Part shown: piece by piece, positions 1-6,584 of the stretch
Numbering within the stretch: position 1 is the first letter of the stretch
How the letters are laid out: each line of letters starts with the position of its first letter
Assembly: GCF_001885945.1 (NCBI RefSeq)
Contig: NZ_JXKQ01000004.1
Span: 1 to 64,000 of the forward strand
Direction: 5' to 3'
Length of the DNA stretch: 64,000 bases
Source of the DNA: Enterococcus hermanniensis
GTDB taxonomy: Bacteria; Bacillota; Bacilli; Lactobacillales; Enterococcaceae
Program-made: the position numbers and the translations under genes
The notes under the pieces: generated by a model
What the model was told of the DNA's origin: nothing
Databases searched by the model: none
Seen by the model: only the letters and a program-made list of their open reading frames with translations

Positions 1-20
1 TTCGAGTCCTACTGCCGGAG
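1..20 (+). tRNA. tRNA-Asn, 3' end only (cut by window edge)
   Basis: The first 20 bases match exactly the last 20 bases of the complete tRNA-Asn(GTT) at 7768-7841: the T-arm from TTCGAGTCC and the acceptor strand TGCCGGA plus G. A terminator follows at once. The isotype is inferred from this identity because the anticodon lies outside the window. Confidence 0.85.
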
Positions 21-26
21 TTTTTT

Positions 27-55
27 AAGACAACCAGTGATGGTTGTCTTTTTTT
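27..55 (+). terminator. Rho-independent terminator of the left tRNA
   Basis: A 10-bp perfect stem AAGACAACCA / TGGTTGTCTT with a GTGA loop is followed by a run of T. It ends the tRNA transcript. Confidence 0.9.
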
Positions 56-117
56 GAGCATAATAGTAATCTTAATATGCAAAAGCATGCTATGATTTTA
101 TTGAGGTGATGATATTT

Positions 118-471
118 ATGTATATAGAGATTGATAAAGAGCTAGTAGAGCGTCTTTCAAATTATAAAGATGACCGACTTGTTTTAGATTTGGATGATGG
201 TGTCGGAAGATATACTAAAGTGGGTAGTTGTTCTTTGGACATTAGTTTCCGCTTGTTAGTTTTAAATAGAAATCAAGACCATTCCGATTATATGTATGAT
301 GTGGGCAGCGAGTTAGGTCCAATTGCTGTGAAAGACCATTCTAAATTGTATTTAGAAAACGAGATGTCTCTAGTCTTTGATTCTAGAATGTCATTAATAA
401 AATTAAAAGGTCCAAGTGGTTTGATTGATGGTAATGTTCAAATTATCGATTTACGGAAAACAAAGAATTAA
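118..471 (+). CDS. HesB-like / iron-sulfur cluster biosynthesis family protein
   Basis: A 117-residue cytoplasmic protein resembling the short HesB/Fe-S biosynthesis-domain proteins of lactobacilli and enterococci, with the segments VLDLDDGVG, SCSLDISFRLL and, near the C-terminus, KGPSGLIDGNVQIID. It has one cysteine (C42 region) and lacks the three-cysteine pattern of true A-type Fe-S carriers, so Fe-S binding is doubtful. In-frame GTG (106) and ATG (109) codons lie upstream, but the Shine-Dalgarno GAGGTG at 103-108 fits the ATG at 118. It is a single gene with its own terminator at 544. The family call is from remembered sequence pattern; the role is unknown. Confidence 0.7.
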   Translation: MYIEIDKELVERLSNYKDDRLVLDLDDGVGRYTKVGSCSLDISFRLLVLNRNQDHSDYMYDVGSELGPIAVKDHSKLYLENEMSLVFDSRMSLIKLKGPSGLIDGNVQIIDLRKTKN

Positions 472-543
472 GGATTATTTTTCATTAAAATAATAAAAAT
501 GAACCTCTGATTTTTAAATGGTTTTAAAAAAATGGGGGTCTAT

Positions 544-579
544 AGCATCAAAGTTAGTGAGAACTTTGATGCTTTTTTG
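544..579 (+). terminator. Rho-independent terminator
   Basis: A 12-bp perfect stem AGCATCAAAGTT / AACTTTGATGCT with loop AGTGAG is followed by six T. It lies 72 bases past the HesB-like gene and probably ends its transcript. Confidence 0.85.
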
Positions 580-713
580 CTGATTAAGTGTTATCTAAGT
601 AAATAATCAAGTGAAAGAGTTTCAAGTTTTAATAGTTAGATACCACGAAGCCATATTTAGGGGCTTTTCAACGAGGGAGTTTGCTCTTTTTTAATACTAA
701 GAGTGCTTTAATA

Positions 714-778
714 AAATAAATAATAGACATATAAAAATTCTCTTTCAAATTGAGATTTTTATATGTCTATTTATTTTT
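714..778. repeat. Long AT-rich inverted repeat
   Basis: Arms of about 25 bases around AGACATATAAAAAT...CTC pair with one bulge about a 9-base centre. A T run follows on the + strand, so it could act as a second terminator. Apart from this and the terminators on each side, the gene-free stretch 472-833 shows nothing I can name. Confidence 0.5.
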
Positions 779-782
779 TTGT

Positions 783-816
783 AAAAAAGGACCGATAGTT
801 TGTTTCTACCGATCCT
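783..816 (-). terminator. Terminator of the flavin reductase/dioxygenase operon
   Basis: Read on the minus strand, an 11-bp stem AGGATCGGTAG / CTATCGGTCCT (two G-U pairs) with an AAACAAA loop is followed by T6. It lies just past the stop codon at 834. Confidence 0.9.
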
Positions 817-833
817 AAAAATTAGATATCTGT

Positions 834-1454
834 TTAATCTGGTCTTTTAATATCTAAAATTTTATCGAGATGGCTATAACTATTTCCGGCTAGGCGAGAG
901 ATGGGATCAAATGTTAACGGATCAATATATTCTTTTTCGACATTAAATAATTCTTCACTAAAATAGTAGTTTAGAACTTCTAAAATGAATAAATCACTAA
1001 TGGTAATTTGCTCGTGATCTCTTATTTCAATATGTTGATGTAGTTTTACTTCATAACGGATAGGTGCTTCTTTGATAGCTGGAACTTCAATTGATTGGCT
1101 ATCAACAAGTGTAATATTAAGACCATCTAATTCGCTGGTATCACTTGGAAGTGATGCTGCTGTTTGATTCATTAGTTTTAATACAGCGTCATTTACCAGA
1201 TGAATTACACCTTCATGTTGCAATAATAAATTTTTAGCGGTATCTTTCATTTTGTTATCTTTGCGATTGATCGATAGACTGGTCAATGGTGGTTCTTTTG
1301 CTACGATATTGAAATAGCTGAATGGCGCAGCATTGACTAGCTTAGTTTGTTTGTTCATTGTAGTGATCCATGCGATAGGTCTAGGGATAATACTACCAGT
1401 CAAAAATTTATAATTTTGTTTTGCTGTTAGTTTATTAGCGGAATAGAAATACAT
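834..1454 (-). CDS. Flavin reductase-like (DIM6/NTAB-type) FMN-binding protein
   Basis: A 206-residue protein with the split-barrel flavin reductase fold signature: N-terminal TGSIIPRPIAWITT (about residues 19-32), NAAPFSYFNIVAKEPP (41-56) and the SINRKDNKMKDTAKN segment. Members bind FMN and reduce free flavin or act on small oxidants. Its ribosome site overlaps the end of the upstream ring-cleaving dioxygenase gene, from which it is separated by 11 bases, so the two are co-transcribed and share the terminator at 783-816. In bacilli such pairs belong to quinone or electrophile detoxification; that role here is inferred from the partner. Confidence 0.9.
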   Translation of the reverse strand: MYFYSANKLTAKQNYKFLTGSIIPRPIAWITTMNKQTKLVNAAPFSYFNIVAKEPPLTSLSINRKDNKMKDTAKNLLLQHEGVIHLVNDAVLKLMNQTAASLPSDTSELDGLNITLVDSQSIEVPAIKEAPIRYEVKLHQHIEIRDHEQITISDLFILEVLNYYFSEELFNVEKEYIDPLTFDPISRLAGNSYSHLDKILDIKRPD

Positions 1455-1465
1455 ACGAGTTCTCC

Positions 1466-2440
1466 TTAATTGCGTTTTCTATTTGCATCAGAGGTATCAA
1501 ATGGTCGAACATATTCTTCAATTTCTTGTCGTTTTGCTTGCAAATGTGGAGGTAGGGATAAAATTTCTCCGGCATGTTCATATGTTTCATCTTCCAAGAA
1601 TCCAGGACCATCTGTAGCTAATTCAAAAAGAACGTTCGGCGCAGCTAGAAAATATTCTGATTGGAAATAGAAGCGATCCACAAAACCAGAACTTGGAAAT
1701 TCTAAGGCATTGATTTTTTCAATCCAGTCTCTTAAAGCTTCTTCATCGGAAACACGCAATGCTAAATGATGCACATTTCCATAGCCTTCTTGGGCTGGGA
1801 TCATTGTTGGTTGGTCATCAACGATAATAGTAGCTCCATTCCCACCTTCAGCTACTTCAAATTGATGGAATGAACCTTCATAAGCTGTTTCTTTAAAACC
1901 TAGAAGATTTTCTAAAACTAATTTTAAGTGTTCAAATTTGGCAACTGTCACAATCGTTGGCCCCAAACCGAAGATAGCATGTTCTGCAGGGACATTTGAA
2001 TTTTTCCAAGGTGTTCCGCCAGCTACTCCTTGATTTTTTTCATCAGAAACTAATTGGAATAATTGATCATCATAATCATGGAATTCTAAATATTTTTTTC
2101 CGAATCGTTCTTTGATTTCACTGTGAGCAATATTTAAATCCGTGAATCGTTGTTTCCAGTATTCAAGGGATTTGTCAGTGGGAACTCTAAAACCTGTTCT
2201 AGAGATACTGTTAGTTCCTTTTGTTCCTTTGGGAATATTTGGGAAGTCAAAGAAGGTCATATCTGTACCAGGTGCTCCAGTATCATCTGTAAAGTATAAA
2301 TGATACGTTTCGATATCATCTTGGTTAACGGTTTTTTTTATCATACGTAAGCCTAAAATATCAGTAAAGAAGCGATAATTTTTCTCAGCACTAGAAGTCA
2401 TAGCGGTAACATGGTGTAAACCACGGATTTGTGTATTCAT
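1466..2440 (-). CDS. Ring-cleaving dioxygenase, VOC family (MhqO-like)
   Basis: A 324-residue protein with two vicinal-oxygen-chelate domains. It starts MNTQIRGLHHVTAMT, with the first metal His in GLHHVT, and the second domain carries GYGNVHHLALRV with the second His. The late Glu is expected in FELATDGPG (ELATDGPGF near residue 275). The family opens aromatic rings such as hydroquinones or catechols with Fe(II) or Mn(II). The start at 2440 is chosen because a GGAGGAATTT ribosome site precedes it; an upstream ATG at 2455 lacks one. It is the first gene of the operon with the flavin reductase. The natural substrate cannot be read from sequence. Confidence 0.92.
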   Translation of the reverse strand: MNTQIRGLHHVTAMTSSAEKNYRFFTDILGLRMIKKTVNQDDIETYHLYFTDDTGAPGTDMTFFDFPNIPKGTKGTNSISRTGFRVPTDKSLEYWKQRFTDLNIAHSEIKERFGKKYLEFHDYDDQLFQLVSDEKNQGVAGGTPWKNSNVPAEHAIFGLGPTIVTVAKFEHLKLVLENLLGFKETAYEGSFHQFEVAEGGNGATIIVDDQPTMIPAQEGYGNVHHLALRVSDEEALRDWIEKINALEFPSSGFVDRFYFQSEYFLAAPNVLFELATDGPGFLEDETYEHAGEILSLPPHLQAKRQEIEEYVRPFDTSDANRKRN

Positions 2441-2467
2441 TATAAATTCCTCCAATAATCAAATAAT

Positions 2468-2547
2468 CTTACTAAAAGTAAGTATATTTGAAAGTGAACT
2501 ATTTAGCAATAATATTGTCTTATTAAAAAAAGAGTTAAAAGTAAGTA
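2468..2547. promoter_or_regulatory. Candidate operator: CTTAC-N5-GTAAG and repeated TAAAAGTAAGTA
   Basis: The divergent gap between the dioxygenase operon and the HAD gene has an inverted repeat CTTAC-TAAAA-GTAAG at 2468-2482. Its right half recurs as an exact 12-base direct repeat TAAAAGTAAGTA at 2473-2484 and 2536-2547. The arrangement suggests a regulator site of MarR or HxlR type, but no regulator gene is adjacent, so the binding protein is unknown. Confidence 0.4.
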
Positions 2548-2569
2548 GGATAGAACGAGGAGGGGTACA

Positions 2570-3214
2570 ATGAAAAGACTTGTTTTATTTGATTTAGATG
2601 GAACATTGACCGATTCAAGTGAGGGGATTTTAGCAAGTTTAAGTTATATGATGAATAAGTTATCGTTAAAGATTCCAGATGATACTATTTTAGCTAGTTT
2701 TATAGGTCCACCATTACGAGACTCATTATCTACTATTTACGGAATGGATAATACAGAAGTAGAAATAGCTGAGAAGGTATATCGTGAGTATTTTGCCGAA
2801 AGAGGAATTCATCGATTAGCTGTTTATCCAGGTATTGAAAATCTGCTGAATGATTTGTCTTCTAACTATCTTTTAGCTATAGCAACCTCCAAACCGGAGA
2901 TTTACGCAAAACAAATAGTAGAACAAATCGGTTTAACCCACTATTTTACAGGGATTTTTGGAGCTGATTTGGCTGGGCGACGCTCTAAAAAAGCAGATGT
3001 GATTGCGTATGCCTTAAATAAACTCAATACAAAGGAAGCCGTAATGGTTGGTGATCGGAAATTTGATATTTTAGGTGCTAAAGCAAATGAACTATCGAGT
3101 ATTGGTGTTCTTTATGGTTTTGGCAGCCAACAAGAATTGGTAAATGCTAAAGCAGATATAGTTGTCGAGTCGGTGGATGAATTGACTGATGCAATTAGAA
3201 AATTAATTAAATAA
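2570..3214 (+). CDS. HAD-family phosphatase, phosphoglycolate phosphatase-like
   Basis: A 214-residue haloacid dehalogenase-type hydrolase. Motif I is LFDLDGTLTDS (residues 6-16) with the nucleophile and acid aspartates, motif II is the AIATSKP segment (about 105-111), and motif IV is VMVGDRKFDILGA (about 157-169) with the metal-binding Asp. The cap domain follows motif I, as in Gph/PpaX-type phosphatases. A strong ribosome site GAGGAGGGG precedes the ATG. It is divergent from the dioxygenase operon and convergent with the LysM gene, sharing a bidirectional terminator with it. The substrate is not predictable. Confidence 0.9.
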   Translation: MKRLVLFDLDGTLTDSSEGILASLSYMMNKLSLKIPDDTILASFIGPPLRDSLSTIYGMDNTEVEIAEKVYREYFAERGIHRLAVYPGIENLLNDLSSNYLLAIATSKPEIYAKQIVEQIGLTHYFTGIFGADLAGRRSKKADVIAYALNKLNTKEAVMVGDRKFDILGAKANELSSIGVLYGFGSQQELVNAKADIVVESVDELTDAIRKLIK

Positions 3215-3242
3215 AAAAAGCCCTCAATTGAGGGCTTTTAAA
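3214..3242. terminator. Bidirectional terminator
   Basis: A 12-bp perfect palindromic stem AAAAGCCCTCAA / TTGAGGGCTTTT has A and T runs on both sides. It serves the HAD gene on + and the LysM gene on -. Confidence 0.92.
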
Positions 3243-3253
3243 CTATATTCGAC

Positions 3254-3898
3254 TTAGTACCAGCCGTTTGCTTGCCAGAAAGCTTGAGCACCTTCCCATG
3301 AACCATAACGAGAAGTTACATATTGATCAGCAACACGTTCTTGGTTTGCTTCAGAGTAGTCACCATTTAAATATGAAGCAGATAATTGGTAGCGGCCGAT
3401 GTATTGGCCGTTTGTAGCTGTATAAGAACCGCTAGATTCTTTTTGCGCAATCCATTCTTTTGCAGCGTTTGTACTAGTAGAAGTAGTAGCAGCTGTAGTT
3501 GTTGCTGTAGAAGTAGTAGCAGCTGTAGAAGTAGCTGTTGCTTGTTCAGTTGGCGTAGTTTCTTGCGTAGTAGCTGTAGAAGTAGTAGCCACTGGAGCAG
3601 TTTGTTGTGTAGTTGCTTGAGTAGTCTGAACAGGCGTTACAGTAGTATTTCCTTTAGCATCTGTATTGATTGTTAAGTTTTCGCCTTCAAAAATCATGTT
3701 AACGTTTGAGATGCTATTGTCTTTAGCGATTGAATTAACTAAGCTGTTATCGCCAGCAAATTTGATTGAGATTTTTGATAAAGTGTCACCAGATTTAACG
3801 ATGTAGTTTTCAGCTGCGTGTGCATCGTTTGTTCCTAATCCAAAAGCAGCACCGGCTGTAAGTAACGCTGTAAGTACAAGAGTTTTTCCAAATTTCAT
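3254..3898 (-). CDS. Secreted LysM-domain protein with C-terminal transglycosylase/Apf-like domain
   Basis: A 214-residue exported protein. A signal peptide (MKFGKTLVLTALLTAGAA...) should be cut near AHA-AENY at about residue 29. One LysM peptidoglycan-binding domain follows (NYIVKSGDTLSKISIKF onward), then a low-complexity Ala/Thr/Ser linker (about 87-145) and a C-terminal domain with AKEWIAQKESSGSY, GQYIGRYQL and SWEGAQAFWQANGWY. This domain is typical of aggregation-promoting/resuscitation-type muralytic proteins; the Glu in QKESSGSY is the likely catalytic acid. The start at 3898 has a GGAGGAATTT site; the longer frame from 3976 is not preceded by one. The protein is likely wall-bound and acts on peptidoglycan. 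Confidence 0.9.
   Translation of the reverse strand: MKFGKTLVLTALLTAGAAFGLGTNDAHAAENYIVKSGDTLSKISIKFAGDNSLVNSIAKDNSISNVNMIFEGENLTINTDAKGNTTVTPVQTTQATTQQTAPVATTSTATTQETTPTEQATATSTAATTSTATTTAATTSTSTNAAKEWIAQKESSGSYTATNGQYIGRYQLSASYLNGDYSEANQERVADQYVTSRYGSWEGAQAFWQANGWY
3477..3528. repeat. In-frame 22-bp direct repeat in the LysM protein linker
   Basis: An identical 22-base unit occurs at 3477-3498 and 3507-3528, a period of 30 bases (10 codons). A partial third copy lies near 3567-3590. It encodes part of the Ala/Thr/Ser linker, so gain or loss of units would change linker length without breaking the frame. Confidence 0.8.
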
Positions 3899-4306
3899 TA
3901 TGTAAATTCCTCCAAAAGTTTTAAAATTTAAATCAGTCATTTCGACTACGAGATATACTTTACCATCGATTGACATGTCATGGGTTATAAACGAGTAACA
4001 AGACGTTACAGTGTAATGTAAGAATGTAACAAAACTACGTCAAAATGGGCCTTTTGAAATACTTAAAGTCTATTATGACTTCCTTAAAAGCAAGGTATAA
4101 CAGGCTTGGTAAGAGGAATTTGGCCAATGAATTTATTGAAAACGTTTAGCGTAACTGCAATGTTGCAATCTGAATGTAATAATTTTGCTAATTTTATCTT
4201 GGAGATAATAAGTTAATCGGACATTACTTCTTAAGAAAAGGTAAACAACGATTATTTTTAGCTAATCAAGCATATTGAAACGTACTAGAAATAAAGGGTA
4301 AGCCCT
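3899..4306. promoter_or_regulatory. Long leader/promoter region of the LysM gene with TGTAA-type half-sites
   Basis: This stretch of about 400 bases has no credible ORF. It contains a cluster of TGTAA(C/T/G) and TGTTAC hexamers at 3995-4030: + strand TGTAAT at 4012 and TGTAAC at 4025, - strand TGTAAC-N4-TGTTAC in 3995-4010. These resemble half-sites of the WalR (YycF) response regulator, which controls wall hydrolases, but none has the exact N5 spacing. I could not assign -35/-10 elements with confidence. Confidence 0.3.
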
Positions 4307-4344
4307 AAAAAAAAATTCCTATCTAATGACAGATAGGAATTTTT
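4307..4344 (-). terminator. Terminator of the Lrp/AsnC gene
   Basis: On the minus strand the 12-bp stem AAATTCCTATCT / AGATAGGAATTT is followed by a long T run. It starts immediately after the stop codon of the regulator. Confidence 0.9.
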
Positions 4345-4782
4345 TTATAGCTTATCGATTAACGTACCATTATTTTTCTCTTCTAAGACAATTGACGTCG
4401 CGACTTTTCCATACTGCATCAAAGTTGCTAGCAGATCTTCGGTATCCTTGATGGATTGAACTTGTGCTTTGAGAATATAGTTTACTTCACCAGTCACAGA
4501 GGCTATGGAGGTAATTTCAGGTAGTTGCTCTACTATTTTTAAAAAGTGGGTATTTGTAATCGTTAGGTCGCTGATTTGAATAAATAAAGGAATGGTATAT
4601 CCTAATTTACTATAGTCTATCTCAATTGAAAAAGAAGTGATGATGCCATTGTCGATCATTTTCTCAATTCGATTTTTTACACTAGGTTCTGAAAGAGCGA
4701 CTTCTTTAGAAAGAGCTTTGATTTTGATACGGCTATCCTTGCTTAATGCTTTGAGAATCGCTAAGTCTGTTTGATCAATCAT
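4345..4782 (-). CDS. Lrp/AsnC-family transcriptional regulator
   Basis: A 145-residue regulator with an N-terminal winged helix-turn-helix (DQTDLAILKALSKDSRIKIKAL..., about 2-60) and a C-terminal RAM/ligand domain containing SIASVTGEVNYILK (about 94-107). Family members sense amino acids and bind DNA as octamers or dimers. It is transcribed divergently from kynureninase across a 147-base gap, so regulation of kynU, with kynurenine, tryptophan or alanine as possible effector, is the obvious hypothesis. In other bacteria AsnC-type KynR regulates kyn genes; whether this is an orthologue is not established. Confidence 0.9.
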   Translation of the reverse strand: MIDQTDLAILKALSKDSRIKIKALSKEVALSEPSVKNRIEKMIDNGIITSFSIEIDYSKLGYTIPLFIQISDLTITNTHFLKIVEQLPEITSIASVTGEVNYILKAQVQSIKDTEDLLATLMQYGKVATSIVLEEKNNGTLIDKL

Positions 4783-4892
4783 AAAAGGCTCCTTTAATTT
4801 TGTTAAAAAAATTAGGTGATAAAACTAGTTTAATCGAAAAATCAGGGGAAAGAAACTCATTTTCGCTATATTTTAAATAGACGTGTTTCTTC

Positions 4893-4921
4893 TATAATAT
4901 AAGCAATCAAAGAAGTGGAGG
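4893..4921 (+). promoter_or_regulatory. kynU -10 element and ribosome site
   Basis: A consensus TATAAT lies at 4893-4898, and a GTGGAGG ribosome site at 4914-4920 precedes the ATG at 4930. No good -35 hexamer lies 17 bases upstream, which would fit activator dependence. Confidence 0.5.
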
Positions 4922-4929
4922 AAATTAGA

Positions 4930-6201
4930 ATGGAACGGAGCTTTAAAAATGATTTAGCGTTTGCGAAAAAATTGGATCAACAAGATGAATTACATAAATA
5001 TCGTGAAGCTTTTTATCTTCAACCGGGAGAAATCTATATGGATGGTAATTCACTAGGGTTAGCTTCGAAAGCTGCTGTGATAGAATTAGAAGCAATGATT
5101 GAACGTTGGAAAAAAGAAGGCGTACGTGCTTGGAATGATCTGTATCTCTATGGGGAAAAGCTTGGTAAAATGATGTCTCCGCTAATCAATGCACTGCCTG
5201 ATGAAGTTGTGGTTACCGGAAGCACGACGTCCAATATCCATTCAGCGTTAGCGACCTTTTATCAACCCACTAATGAACGGTATAAAATTTTAGTCGATGA
5301 TTTAAATTTTCCAACCGATCGATATGCAGTAGACAGTATCGTAACTTTAAAGGGATACCAAGTATCTGATGCAGTAAAAGTTGCGAAAAGTCCAGATGGT
5401 GAATTCATTGATGAACAAGCAATGATTGAAGCTATGACAGAAGATGTGGCGTTGGTCTTATTACCTGCGGTCTTGTACCGAAGTGCACAACTTATCGATA
5501 TGAAACGTTTGGCTAAAGCGGCTCATGAGCGAGGGATCATTATTGGTTTTGATTTGTGTCATGCTATCGGCGCAGTGGAAATAGATTTTCAAGCGATTCA
5601 ACCAGATTTTGCGGTCTGGTGTACGTATAAATATTTAAACGGTGGCTTAGGATCAACAGCAGGCTTATATATAAATAAGCAACATTTTGGTCATACTCCT
5701 GGTTTAGCTGGCTGGTTTGGCAATCGAAATACAACGCAATTTCAATTAAAGCAAACATTTGAACATCAAGAAGATGCGAGCGGATGGCAAAGTGGTTCAC
5801 CAGCTATTTTTTCAATGGCAACTTTAGAAGGTTCGCTTAAAATATTTGAAGAGGTTGGAATGAAAAAAATTCGAGCTGTTTCATTAGAAAAAACGGCGTA
5901 TTTGATGTACTTGATCGATGAAAAATTGACACATTATGGTTATAGCTATGGAAATAAACGAGAAGACAGTGTTCGTGGGGGACATGTTTGTCTCCAACAC
6001 CAAGAAGCTTATCGTATTGCGGCCGCGCTACGAGACTTAGGCGTCATCCCGGATTTTAGGGAACCGAATGTTATTCGCTTAGCACCGATAGCACTCTATA
6101 CATCATATGAAGAAATCTATCAAGTTGTGGAAGTCTTAGCAAAGATCATTCAGGAAAAAAACTATGAGAAATACAGCGCTATTCGGTCAGCAGTTGTGTG
6201 A
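4930..6201 (+). CDS. kynU: Kynureninase
   Basis: A 423-residue PLP-dependent enzyme that hydrolyses L-kynurenine to anthranilate and L-alanine. Family hallmarks are IYMDGNSLGL near residue 38, STTSNIHSAL, the Asp-containing GFDLCHAIGAVE, WCTYKYLNGGLGSTAGLY with the Schiff-base lysine in TYKYLN, and the later RGGHVCLQH and RLAPIALYTS. The start is ATG 4930, behind GGAGG; the GTG at 4915 lies inside the ribosome site. No other kynurenine-pathway gene (tdo, kmo, formamidase) is in the window, so it may act on external kynurenine. It is divergent from the Lrp/AsnC gene and has its own terminator. Confidence 0.95.
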   Translation: MERSFKNDLAFAKKLDQQDELHKYREAFYLQPGEIYMDGNSLGLASKAAVIELEAMIERWKKEGVRAWNDLYLYGEKLGKMMSPLINALPDEVVVTGSTTSNIHSALATFYQPTNERYKILVDDLNFPTDRYAVDSIVTLKGYQVSDAVKVAKSPDGEFIDEQAMIEAMTEDVALVLLPAVLYRSAQLIDMKRLAKAAHERGIIIGFDLCHAIGAVEIDFQAIQPDFAVWCTYKYLNGGLGSTAGLYINKQHFGHTPGLAGWFGNRNTTQFQLKQTFEHQEDASGWQSGSPAIFSMATLEGSLKIFEEVGMKKIRAVSLEKTAYLMYLIDEKLTHYGYSYGNKREDSVRGGHVCLQHQEAYRIAAALRDLGVIPDFREPNVIRLAPIALYTSYEEIYQVVEVLAKIIQEKNYEKYSAIRSAVV

Positions 6202-6220
6202 TCGCGCTATATAGTAAGCA

Positions 6221-6256
6221 AAAAAACTCAGCCTATATATAAGGCTGAGTTTTTTT
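6221..6256 (+). terminator. kynU terminator
   Basis: A stem AAAACTCAGCCT / AGGCTGAGTTTT with loop ATATATA is followed by T7. Confidence 0.92.
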
Positions 6257-6287
6257 ACTTTTTATAATGTTATGAGGGGTTTGATTA

Positions 6288-6331
6288 TAAAAAGAGCCCT
6301 TCGATTTTCCAACTAAAAAAGGGGCGCTTCT
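6288..6331 (-). terminator. Possible terminator after tRNA-Thr
   Basis: On the minus strand an imperfect stem AAGCGCCC / GGGCTCTT around a long loop is followed by TTTTT. It is weak, but it is the only candidate downstream of tRNA-Thr. Confidence 0.35.
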
Positions 6332-6392
6332 GCCAAACACAAACTCTTACAATAAAAGCTTGATCAGACAAGTTTTTCGTTATAAAAAATAA

Positions 6393-6464
6393 GCCACCTG
6401 TCGGATTTGAACCGACGACCCCCACCTTACCATGGTGGTGCTCTACCAGCTGAGCTAAGGCGGC
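6393..6464 (-). tRNA. tRNA-Thr (anticodon GGT)
   Basis: A 72-base cloverleaf: acceptor GCCGCCT / AGGTGGC, D-arm GCTC...GAGC, anticodon arm CCACC-ATGGTAA-GGTGG giving anticodon GGT, T-arm GTCGG-TTCGAAT-CCGAC. CCA is not encoded. Confidence 0.95.
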
Positions 6465-6486
6465 ATAGTTATTTAATACAAGATAT

Positions 6487-6515
6487 AGGATATCGAAGTG
6501 TTCCGTATTTGTCAA
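6487..6515 (-). promoter_or_regulatory. tRNA-Thr promoter
   Basis: On the minus strand TTGACA (6510-6515) and TATCCT (6487-6492) are separated by 17 bases, about 23 bases before the tRNA. Confidence 0.7.
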
Positions 6516-6557
6516 CTGCTTACAAAAAAATAAGTACTCATAAATATAAATAACTCT

Positions 6558-6584
6558 AAAAAAAGTCGTCACTCATTGAGCAAC
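6558..6584 (-). terminator. Terminator of the serine hydrolase gene
   Basis: On the minus strand GTTGCTCA / TGACGAC (one bulge) is followed by T7. It overlaps the stop codon. Confidence 0.65.

Noticed and set aside
3386-3676. 96-codon Cys/Ser-rich frame on the + strand
   Set aside because: It is antisense to the repetitive Ala/Thr linker of the LysM protein; composition artefact.
4135-4150. cre-like site TGAAAACGTTTAGC
   Set aside because: It fails the conserved 3' CA/CW of the CcpA consensus.
6285-6572. 95-codon reading frame on the minus strand
   Set aside because: It runs through tRNA-Thr; its AQLVEHHHGKVGVVGSNPTGG stretch is the usual translation of a tRNA gene.
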